Source of the DNA: Thermoleophilaceae bacterium
GTDB lineage: Bacteria > Actinomycetota > Thermoleophilia > Solirubrobacterales > Thermoleophilaceae
DNA length: 64,000 bases
Assembly (NCBI GenBank): GCA_036378175.1
Contig: DASUWY010000040.1
Span: 1-64,000 of the forward strand
Reading direction: 5' to 3'
Shown in pieces: positions 17,259-25,390 of the stretch (its first letter is position 1; each line of letters begins with the position of its first letter). The notes below the pieces were generated by a model. It was not told the origin of the DNA and did no database searches. It saw only the letters and a program-made list of their open reading frames with translations. The position numbers were made by a program, and so were the translations under genes.

Positions 17259-18881
17259 ATGGGCTACAGAAAGTACCGGCTCGGCAGCTACGACGAGATG
17301 CGTGCACAACATCGGTGGGAGGTTCCGGACCGTTACAACGTCGCTGCCGACGTATGTGACAAGCACCCGCCGGACCGCCTCGCGATGATTTGGGAGGACT
17401 GGCGCGGAGACGAGCGGCGGGTGACGTTCGGCGAGTTGCAGTCGCTGTCGAACAAGTTCGCGAACGTGCTGGAAGCGCACGGCGTGGAGCGCGGGGACCG
17501 TGTGGCCACGCTCTCGCCGTCCCTGCCGGAGACCGCCGCGGTGTTCCTCGGCACATACAAGGCGGGCGCGATCCTGCTGTCGATGTCCGTCCTGTATGGC
17601 GACGAGGGCATCGAGCACCGGCTGCGCGACTCGCAGGCGAAGGTGCTGGTGACCGACTCCGCCAACCGCCATCGCATCCCCGAGGGGCTGGCGGAGGTGA
17701 TCTTCGTCCTGGACGGCCAGTCCGACTCGGCCGACATCGATCTGTCCGCGGCTCTGGGGCAGGCCTCCGACTCCTACTCGATGGTCGACACCGCGGCCGA
17801 CGATCCCGCCCAGCTCTATTACTCCTCCGGCACCACGGGGATGGCGAAGGGCATCCTCCACGCGCACCGCTATCTGCTCGCGCACGAGGAGTTCGAGTTC
17901 TGCCACGACGTGCAGGAGGGCGAGCTCTTCCACGGCTCGGGCGAGTGGGCGTGGGCTGCGGGCATCTGCCCGCTGCTCGGGCCGTGGCGCTACGGGTGCG
18001 TGCAGTTCGTGTACGCCCGCAAGGGCGGCTTCGACCCGGAGGAGCAGCTCCGCCAGCTGTCGAAGCACGGGGTGCAGAACATGTTCACCACACCCACGGC
18101 TCTGCGCGCGATGCGGGCCGTGTCGGACGCGGGCTCGCGCTTTCCGCTAGACCAGATGCGGATCGTATGCAGCGCCGGCGAGCCGTTGAACCCCGAGGTG
18201 ATCCACTGGTTCCGCGAGCAGTACGGGCTCACGGTGCTCGACTACTACGGGCTCACCGAGAGCTATCCGCTGTGCGGCAACTTCCCTTCCGTGGAGGTGC
18301 GGGAGGGCTCGATGGGGCTGCCGCTACCGGGCTGGGACGTGGCGATCCTGGATGAGGACGAGCGACCGCTCCCCGCCGGCGAGCGCGGCGAGATCTGCCT
18401 GCGGGCTCGCTCGAACCCCCACTACCCGATCGGCTACTGGAACCGCCCAGAGGACACACGCGAGGTGTTCGAGGGCGAGTGGTTCCACACGAAGGACGCG
18501 GCGCAGATGGATGAGGACGGTTACTTCTGGTACGCCGGCCGCGCGGATGACGTGATCATCTCCGCCGGTTACCGGATCGGGCCGTTCGAGGTGGAATCGG
18601 CATGCGTGGAGCATCCAGCGGTGCTGGAGGCCGCGGCGGTGGCCTCACCCGACGAGAAGCGCGGCACGATCGTCAAGGCGTTCATCGTCCTGAACGAGGG
18701 GCACTCGGCTTCGGACTCGCTGGCGGACGAGATCAAGCGGCATGTGCGCGAGCGGCACTCCGCGTACGCGTACCCGCGTGAGATCGAGTTCGTGGCGGAT
18801 CTGCCCAAGACTCTGACGGGCAAGATCCGGCGGGTGGAGCTGCGCGAGGCGGAGCGGGAGCGGAAGCAGTCGGCGGCGTAG
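17259..18881 (+). CDS. Acyl-CoA synthetase (AMP-forming), medium-chain/acetate-like
   Basis: A 540-residue ANL adenylating enzyme closest in pattern to medium-chain acyl-CoA or acetyl-CoA-like synthetases. Motifs are YYSSGTTGMAKGILHAH (ATP loop), DYYGLTESYPL, the hinge YAGRADDVIISAGYRIGP and the C-terminal catalytic lysine in LPKTLTGKIRR. A strong ribosome site GAGGAGG precedes ATG 17259, and the longer frame upstream is spurious. Its stop codon is the first TAG of a three-copy TAGGGCG array, and a hairpin follows. Likely substrates are short or medium carboxylates; specificity cannot be read. It is divergent from the thioredoxin-fold gene. Confidence 0.93.
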   Translation: MGYRKYRLGSYDEMRAQHRWEVPDRYNVAADVCDKHPPDRLAMIWEDWRGDERRVTFGELQSLSNKFANVLEAHGVERGDRVATLSPSLPETAAVFLGTYKAGAILLSMSVLYGDEGIEHRLRDSQAKVLVTDSANRHRIPEGLAEVIFVLDGQSDSADIDLSAALGQASDSYSMVDTAADDPAQLYYSSGTTGMAKGILHAHRYLLAHEEFEFCHDVQEGELFHGSGEWAWAAGICPLLGPWRYGCVQFVYARKGGFDPEEQLRQLSKHGVQNMFTTPTALRAMRAVSDAGSRFPLDQMRIVCSAGEPLNPEVIHWFREQYGLTVLDYYGLTESYPLCGNFPSVEVREGSMGLPLPGWDVAILDEDERPLPAGERGEICLRARSNPHYPIGYWNRPEDTREVFEGEWFHTKDAAQMDEDGYFWYAGRADDVIISAGYRIGPFEVESACVEHPAVLEAAAVASPDEKRGTIVKAFIVLNEGHSASDSLADEIKRHVRERHSAYAYPREIEFVADLPKTLTGKIRRVELREAERERKQSAA

Positions 18882-18899
18882 GGCGTAGGGCGTAGGGCG
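18879..18899. repeat. Heptamer array C, TAGGGCG x3, containing the ligase stop codon
   Basis: Three exact copies of TAGGGCG. The first TAG (18879-18881) is the stop codon of the ligase gene. Because the unit is 7 bp, the three TAGs fall in all three forward reading frames. It belongs to the same KAGGKCR family as arrays A and B. Confidence 0.9.
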
Positions 18900-18900
18900 A

Positions 18901-18945
18901 CGTGGTCGATCTAGACACTGATAGTCAGCCTTTAGATCGACCGCG
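18901..18945. terminator. Nested hairpin between convergent genes, possible bidirectional terminator
   Basis: Outer arms CGTGGTCGATCTA and TAGATCGACCGCG form a 13-bp stem with one G-T pair. The 19-nt loop itself holds CTGA/TCAG around TAG. It lies between the ligase stop and the convergent 65-residue gene. There is no T-run on either strand, so termination is inferred from position and strength only. It could instead be a protein-binding palindrome. Confidence 0.5.
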
Positions 18946-18959
18946 TCCCCCGGCGCGGG

Positions 18960-19157
18960 TCAGGAGTTGAGGAGCTCGTCCAGTTCCGCGGCCTCGGCCG
19001 CGTCGAGTTCGCTCGTGATCAGCATCCAGCGGTGCGGGCAATCGTGCGGTTCGAAGGCTGGCGTGGGACAGATGGCACGTTCGATCGCTGCTTGCAGCTT
19101 CTCGAGATCCTCATTGCTATCCGTCTCGTAGTAGACGGTGAGTCGGTGCAGGGACAT
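18960..19157 (-). CDS. Hypothetical protein (65 aa)
   Basis: A 65-residue acidic protein starting MSLHRLTVYYETDSNEDLEK and continuing with a CPTPAFEPHDCPHRWMLI segment holding two cysteines and two histidines (Cys-x8-Cys-x-His). That spacing could bind a metal, but I do not recognise a family. I used the ATG at 19157; the frame extends upstream to 19226, but that would cover the 52-residue gene. It follows that gene on the same strand by 5 bp, so they form a likely two-gene unit. Function unknown. Confidence 0.6.
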   Translation of the reverse strand: MSLHRLTVYYETDSNEDLEKLQAAIERAICPTPAFEPHDCPHRWMLITSELDAAEAAELDELLNS

Positions 19158-19162
19158 AGCCC

Positions 19163-19321
19163 TCAGCCGCCCTTGTCCTTCTTCTTCGGTCCGCGCGCTT
19201 CGTCCTCGCGGATCGCGTCCTTCCACTGAGGCGTGGTCATCGGTGGCTGGAACACCCGGCCCAGCCCGCCGAGGAAGACGCGGCGCCGGCGCCGGGGCTC
19301 ACGCTGCTCCTTGTTGCTCAT
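19163..19321 (-). CDS. Hypothetical basic protein (52 aa)
   Basis: A short frame starting ATG 19321. The product is strongly basic, with REPRRRRRVFLGGLGRVFQ at the N-terminal end and a C-terminus of GPKKKDKGG. No domain is recognised; the charge suggests nucleic-acid or membrane-surface contact, which is inference. It sits 5 bp upstream of the 65-residue gene and is divergent from the first cupin gene across 71 bp. An in-frame extension to 19378 exists but overlaps the cupin promoter region. Confidence is moderate because the gene is short and has no obvious homologue. Confidence 0.5.
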   Translation of the reverse strand: MSNKEQREPRRRRRVFLGGLGRVFQPPMTTPQWKDAIREDEARGPKKKDKGG

Positions 19322-19392
19322 GCCAACAAGCATCGTACGCCCGAAGCGGGTAGCATCAAGCAACCCACAAGCGGCCACAAAGGAGGATCACC

Positions 19393-19800
19393 GTGAGCGA
19401 CATCGTGACCGGCAACGGATACGCCGTCGGCACCCTCGACGACCTGGGCGACGGCCCCGGCTTCCGCAAGATCCGCGCGCCGCTCGGCGTGACCGCCTTC
19501 GGAGTGAACGCCGTGGTGATTCCGCCAGGCATCGAGTCCGGCCGGCACTTCCACGACGAGCAGGAGGAGCTCTACTTCGTCCATCAGGGCCGGCTCGAGT
19601 TCGTGTTCAACGACGGCGAGCGCCACACCCTCGGGCCGGGCGGCCTCGCAAAGGTCGACCCGCGCACCGTCAGGCAGCTCCGCAACGTCGGCGACACGGA
19701 CGCCATCTACATCTGCGTCGGGGGCAAGGACGGCTACGTCGGCCGCGATGGCCGCGTGCCGGAGGGCGAGGAGAACCGCGCCCGGCCGATCGCGTCGTGA
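19393..19800 (+). CDS. Cupin domain protein
   Basis: A 135-residue single-domain cupin. Motif 1 is visible as ESGRHFHDEQEELYFVHQGRLEF (positions 49-71, His-x-His and Glu metal ligands) and motif 2 around LGPGGLAKVDPRTV. A very strong ribosome site AAAGGAGG lies 6 nt before the GTG start. Cupins of this size bind Fe, Mn or Zn and act as dioxygenases, isomerases or sensors; the activity cannot be read. The stop overlaps the start of a second, different cupin by one base (TGATG), indicating coupled translation. Confidence 0.88.
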   Translation: MSDIVTGNGYAVGTLDDLGDGPGFRKIRAPLGVTAFGVNAVVIPPGIESGRHFHDEQEELYFVHQGRLEFVFNDGERHTLGPGGLAKVDPRTVRQLRNVGDTDAIYICVGGKDGYVGRDGRVPEGEENRARPIAS

Positions 19801-20141
19801 TGAACGACCTCAGCCTGGTGAATCTCGACGATCCGGTCGAAACGCGCGAGTTCGACCACGGTCGCTTCGAGGTCTACAAGATCGGCCCGATGACGCTCGG
19901 CCGCGCCACCTACGAGCCAGGCTGGCGCTGGTCGGAGCACGTAGGGGAGGGCCTGTGCCAGACAGAGCACGTGGGCCTCGTCGTGAGCGGCCGCGCCGCC
20001 GTGCACATGGACGACGGCACAGAGCGCGTCATGGGACCGGGCGACCTCTTCTACGTGCCGCCCGGCCATGACAGCTGGGTTGTGGGGGATGAGCCCTATG
20101 TCTCGCTGCACATCATGGGCAGCGAGGACTACGCCAGCTAG
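19800..20141 (+). CDS. Second cupin domain protein
   Basis: A 113-residue cupin that starts ATG at 19800, overlapping the preceding cupin stop. The barrel shows GWRWSEHVGEGLC then TEHVGLVVSGRAAVHMDDG and GPGDLFYVPPGHDSWVVGDEP. Metal-ligand positions are partly different from the first cupin (WSEHV instead of HFH), so the two are probably not simple duplicates. The pair may form a heteromeric complex or successive steps; this is inference from gene fusion-like spacing. It is convergent with acs, with a 9-bp gap. Confidence 0.82.
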   Translation: MNDLSLVNLDDPVETREFDHGRFEVYKIGPMTLGRATYEPGWRWSEHVGEGLCQTEHVGLVVSGRAAVHMDDGTERVMGPGDLFYVPPGHDSWVVGDEPYVSLHIMGSEDYAS

Positions 20142-20150
20142 CCCTTCTTC

Positions 20151-22157
<2,007 letters not shown>

Positions 22158-22194
22158 GTGTCAGTCCTTTCTCCGTGGCCGTCGCGAGTCAGGG

Positions 22195-22220
22195 GCGGGC
22201 CGTACCAGGGTACGGCCCGC
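22195..22220. other. Strong hairpin between satP and acs
   Basis: A 12-bp perfect inverted repeat GCGGGCCGTACC / GGTACGGCCCGC with only two bases between arms. It lies in the 76-bp gap between the two co-directional genes. There is no T-tract, so it may be a processing, attenuation or mRNA-stability element that lets satP and acs be expressed at different levels. Confidence 0.6.
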
Positions 22221-22233
22221 GCCCAGGTCACTG

Positions 22234-22902
22234 TTACTGATCGGCCCCCGGCACGCCGCGTGCCGACAGCGGCACCGTTGGGAGCATCGTCCGCTTGAAG
22301 GTGAAGTTCACCACCGCCGCGAACGAGGCGTACCAAGCGGCCGCCGCCGTGGCGAGCCCGACGTACCCGCCCCACTTGATGATGGTCTCGTGCCCGCCGG
22401 AGTTGCCGATTCCGAGCAGGATGTACGTCGCTGCCAGGAGCGCGAACACGAGTGCAACGGCTCCCGTTGTCCGCAGCGACGCCACGAACATGTACGTGGT
22501 GAAGATTCCCCACGCCCACAGGTAGAGACCGACCGCGTCACCGGCGTGCGCCGCCGGGATGTCCTTGACGAAGAACGTCACGAGTGCCCAGAACGAGATC
22601 CAGAAGGCGCCGTACGAGCTGAAGGCCACCGCGCCGAACGTGTTGCCGGTGCGGAACTCCCACATGCCGGCAAGAAGCTGCGCGATGCCGCCGTACGCCA
22701 GCGCGAGGCCGAGCACCACCGGCTCACCCGCGCTGCTGACCAGATGCGCGTTGAACATGCTGAGGACGAACGTCGTGAGCGCGAACCCGGCGAGCCCCAA
22801 GGGCGCCGGATCCGCGGGCGCCCAGACGCCGGAACGGGCGCTCGCCGGTTCCGTCTCGCCTGAGCGAACGACGTCCGGTCCGCGAATCGCTGCTGATTCC
22901 AT
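22234..22902 (-). CDS. satP: Acetate/succinate permease, GPR1/FUN34/YaaH family
   Basis: A 222-residue six-helix membrane protein with the family signature PAPLGLAGFALTTFVLSMFN at the first helix, near residue 32. Helices follow at GLALAYGGIAQLLAGMW, FSSYGAFWISFWALVTFF, AVGLYLWAWGIFTTYMF, AVALVFALLAATYILLGI and a final segment. This family moves acetate or succinate with protons through hexameric channels. It sits directly upstream of acs on the same strand, so uptake and activation are probably co-expressed. The 190-bp gap to the LytS gene is a shared control region holding the repeated site at 23011-23041. Confidence 0.92.
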   Translation of the reverse strand: MESAAIRGPDVVRSGETEPASARSGVWAPADPAPLGLAGFALTTFVLSMFNAHLVSSAGEPVVLGLALAYGGIAQLLAGMWEFRTGNTFGAVAFSSYGAFWISFWALVTFFVKDIPAAHAGDAVGLYLWAWGIFTTYMFVASLRTTGAVALVFALLAATYILLGIGNSGGHETIIKWGGYVGLATAAAAWYASFAAVVNFTFKRTMLPTVPLSARGVPGADQ

Positions 22903-23010
22903 TAGGCCCTCTCTCCCTTCCTCTGCTGCCCCATTGCAGCGGTTTGCGTGCGAAAGTACGCCTTGTACCTGCTGTCACAAAGGGGGCATCGCCACGCGGT
23001 CACGAACCAC

Positions 23011-23041
23011 CGACGAGCGGTGTAAGAACGACGACGAGCGG
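23011..23041. promoter_or_regulatory. Direct repeat with LytTR-type spacing
   Basis: The 10-mer CGACGAGCGG occurs exactly twice, at 23011-23020 and 23032-23041, 21 bp apart (two helical turns). LytTR regulators usually bind two direct repeats about 21-22 bp apart, and a LytTR gene lies just downstream. The site sits between satP/acs and the LytS operon and could control both directions. The base composition differs from the classical AT-rich LytTR consensus, so the link is inferred. Confidence 0.5.
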
Positions 23042-23092
23042 CAACCGCTGACCGGCCGACGCGCATATCGTGGCGCTCTGGAGGTGAGGTAG

Positions 23093-24268
23093 ATGGGAGT
23101 TGCGCTGGGAGTGCTGATCGGGTTCGCGATCGCGGCCTCCCTGTTCGCTGTCATGCGGCTGCTTCGGGGACCCCACCGGGTGATCAGCCCGGAGCAGCAG
23201 GCAATGCAGGCTGCGCTGCACGAGGCGATGGCCACGCTGCCGCACCTGCGGAAGGGTCTGTCCGCCGAATCCGCGGCGCCGGCGGCCCCCCATCTGCGCG
23301 CACTCACCCAGGCGCCCGCGATCGCGCTGCTCGACGGCGCGCGCGTGCTGGCCTTCGACGGCCACGGCGCCGACCACCATCAGCCCGGGACGATGCTCGC
23401 GGTGGATCACGGCCGTGACGGCCGCGTGCACGTGCAGCCGCGCTTTCGCTGCAGCGAGCCGGGCTGCCCGCTCCGCGCGGCGATCGTGGCGCCGCTGACT
23501 GTGCAGGAGAACTCGGTGGGCACGCTCGTGGCCCTCTATCGCGACGGCGGGCGGCTGCGCCCGGAGGACACGCGCGGGGTGCAGGAGGCGGCGGCGCTCG
23601 TGTCCGCCCAGGTCGCTCTCGCCGCTCTCGCGGCGCAGGAGGAGCGGCTGGCCGAGGCCGAGCTGCGGGCCCTCCGCGCTCAGATCTCGCCGCACTTCAT
23701 CTACAACGCGCTCGCCGCCGTGGCGAGCGAGATCCACGCCGATCCCGAGCAGGCGCGCGAGCTCCTCACGGAGTTCGCCGAGTTCATCCGCTACGCGTTC
23801 CGCGGCGACCGCCCGTACGTCACGCTCGCCGAGGAGCTGCGCTACGTGGAGAAGTACCTGCGGCTCGAACGCGCGCGTTTTGGCGAGCGGCTGGACGTCC
23901 GCCTGGAGGTGGCGCCGGAGGTGCTGCAGGCCGTGCTGCCGGTGCTTTCGCTACAACCGCTCGTGGAGAACGCGGTGCGTCACGGTGTGGAGAAGAGCAT
24001 CGGCCGCCGCAAGGTGGAGATCGTGGCGAACGACCTGGGCCGTGACGCGGAGGTGCGCGTGACCGACGACGGAGTGGGGATGGACGAGGCGCAGGCGCGC
24101 GCGGCGCTGAACGGGTCGAGCCAGGGCATCGGGCTCTCGAACGTGCACGGCCGCCTGCGCGGCGCGTTCGGCGACGGCTACGGGCTCGAGCTCGAGTCCA
24201 CGCCCGGCTCCGGCACGACCGTGGTCATGACGATCCCGAAGTTCCGCGCGGGGGTGCGTGCCGCGTGA
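23093..24268 (+). CDS. LytS-family sensor histidine kinase
   Basis: A 391-residue kinase. One N-terminal transmembrane helix (VALGVLIGFAIAASLFAVM) is followed by a GAF-like domain (residues ~60-185) containing an RCSEPGCPL cysteine pair, then the LytS-type phosphoacceptor QISPHFIYNALAAVASEI and an ATPase domain with LVENAVRHG, VTDDGVGM and QGIGLSNVHGRL. It lacks the six-helix sensor module of classical LytS, so the signal is probably read inside the cell; the two cysteines hint at redox or metal sensing, which is inference. GGAGGTGAG lies just upstream. The stop overlaps the response regulator start by 4 bp. Confidence 0.93.
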   Translation: MGVALGVLIGFAIAASLFAVMRLLRGPHRVISPEQQAMQAALHEAMATLPHLRKGLSAESAAPAAPHLRALTQAPAIALLDGARVLAFDGHGADHHQPGTMLAVDHGRDGRVHVQPRFRCSEPGCPLRAAIVAPLTVQENSVGTLVALYRDGGRLRPEDTRGVQEAAALVSAQVALAALAAQEERLAEAELRALRAQISPHFIYNALAAVASEIHADPEQARELLTEFAEFIRYAFRGDRPYVTLAEELRYVEKYLRLERARFGERLDVRLEVAPEVLQAVLPVLSLQPLVENAVRHGVEKSIGRRKVEIVANDLGRDAEVRVTDDGVGMDEAQARAALNGSSQGIGLSNVHGRLRGAFGDGYGLELESTPGSGTTVVMTIPKFRAGVRAA

Positions 24269-25050
24269 CGGACGGGCTCCGCTTCCTCGCGGTGGACGAC
24301 GAGGCGCCCGCGCTGAACGACCTCGTGCGGATGCTGAGGGCGTCCGAGGTGGTGGGGCGGGTGGACTCCGCGTCGAGCGGCAGCGAGGCGCTCCGCCGCC
24401 TCAACGACTCCACCGAGGACTACCACGGCCTCTTCATCGACGTGCGCATGCCGGACCTCGACGGGCTGGAGCTCGCGCAGATCCTGCGCCGCTTCGCCAG
24501 CCCGCCGGCGATCGTGTTCGTGAGTGCATACGAGGACGCCGCCGTGCAGGCGTTCGAGCTGCGCGCGGTGGACTACCTCGTGAAGCCGGTGAGCCGCAGG
24601 CGGCTCGACGAGGCCGTGGAGCGTGTGAGCGCGGTGAGCTCGATCGAGGTGCACGAGCTCGAGCCCGCGACGCCTACGAGCGGGGCTGCGACGGCGGCGG
24701 CCACGGGGGAGGACGACGACGAGATCGTTCCGGTGGACAGCCTCGCCGCGGGCACCACGCGGCTCGTGAGCCGCTCGTCGATCCTCTACCTCTGCGCGAA
24801 CGGCGACTACGTGCGCGTGGTCACCGGCGACGGGCGCTACCTGATGCGCGGGAGCCTCGCCGAGGTGGCGCGGCGGTGGGAGCCGTTCGGCTTCGTGCGG
24901 GTGCACCGCCAGTACGTCGTGAACCTGCGGCGGGCCACCGAGATCCGCCCGCAGCTCAACGGCACCGCCACGCTGATCTTCCCCGGCGACCGTGAGGTGC
25001 CGGTGGCGCGGCGCGAGGTGGCCGAGCTGCGCCGGAGGCTGCGCCTGTGA
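24265..25050 (+). CDS. LytTR-family response regulator
   Basis: A 261-residue regulator. The receiver domain (residues 1-125) shows the acidic pair VDDEAPAL, the phospho-Asp in LFIDVRMPDLDGLELAQIL, and DYLVKPVSRRRL. A ~30-residue Ala/Thr/Asp linker leads to the LytTR DNA-binding domain (LVSRSSILYLCANGDYVRV, then FVRVHRQYVVNLRRATEI). Its partner is the overlapping kinase. Paired with the transporter genes downstream it probably controls carboxylate uptake, in the manner of BtsSR or YpdAB systems that regulate pyruvate transporters. The direct repeat at 23011-23041 is the candidate binding site. Confidence 0.94.
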   Translation: MTDGLRFLAVDDEAPALNDLVRMLRASEVVGRVDSASSGSEALRRLNDSTEDYHGLFIDVRMPDLDGLELAQILRRFASPPAIVFVSAYEDAAVQAFELRAVDYLVKPVSRRRLDEAVERVSAVSSIEVHELEPATPTSGAATAAATGEDDDEIVPVDSLAAGTTRLVSRSSILYLCANGDYVRVVTGDGRYLMRGSLAEVARRWEPFGFVRVHRQYVVNLRRATEIRPQLNGTATLIFPGDREVPVARREVAELRRRLRL

Positions 25051-25060
25051 GGAGCCGGCG

Positions 25061-25390
25061 GTGAGCCCGCCCGCCGGGGGCCGCCGCCGCACGCCGCGGG
25101 ACGAGCTGGCTGAGGCCACCGCCCACGGCGGGCTCTACCTGCGGCGGCTGCTGCGCGCGCAGCTCGCGCTCTCACTGCTCGCGCTGGTGGCGTTCGCGGG
25201 CATCCTCGGGTCGCTGCCGCTGCTGCTCTACCTGGCGCCGGGGCTCCGGCACGTGTCGCTGCTCGGGCTGCCGCTGCCCGTGTTCCTCGTCGCCTTCCCG
25301 CTGTTTCCGCTGTTCGTCGGGCTCGGGCTGATCTATCAACGGCGTGCCGACGCTCTCGACGAGGCCTTCCGGGATCTCGTGGGCCGATGA
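25061..25390 (+). CDS. Small two-helix membrane protein, DUF485/YjcH-like partner of the symporter
   Basis: About 109 residues starting at GTG 25061 with GGAG 6 nt upstream. The N-terminus is polar and basic, followed by two hydrophobic helices (SLLALVAFAGILGSLPLLLY, PLPVFLVAFPLFPLFVGLGL) and a short cytoplasmic tail ending ALDEAFRDLVGR. Position and shape match the YjcH/DUF485 small proteins encoded just before acetate symporters of the SSS family, although the sequence itself is only weakly similar as far as I can judge. The stop overlaps the symporter ATG by 4 bp, strongly suggesting a joint function. Confidence 0.75.
   Translation: MSPPAGGRRRTPRDELAEATAHGGLYLRRLLRAQLALSLLALVAFAGILGSLPLLLYLAPGLRHVSLLGLPLPVFLVAFPLFPLFVGLGLIYQRRADALDEAFRDLVGR

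Noticed and set aside
22930-23010. Riboswitch between satP and the LytS gene
   Set aside because: No conserved riboswitch core is recognisable; the only regular signal is the 10-bp direct repeat.
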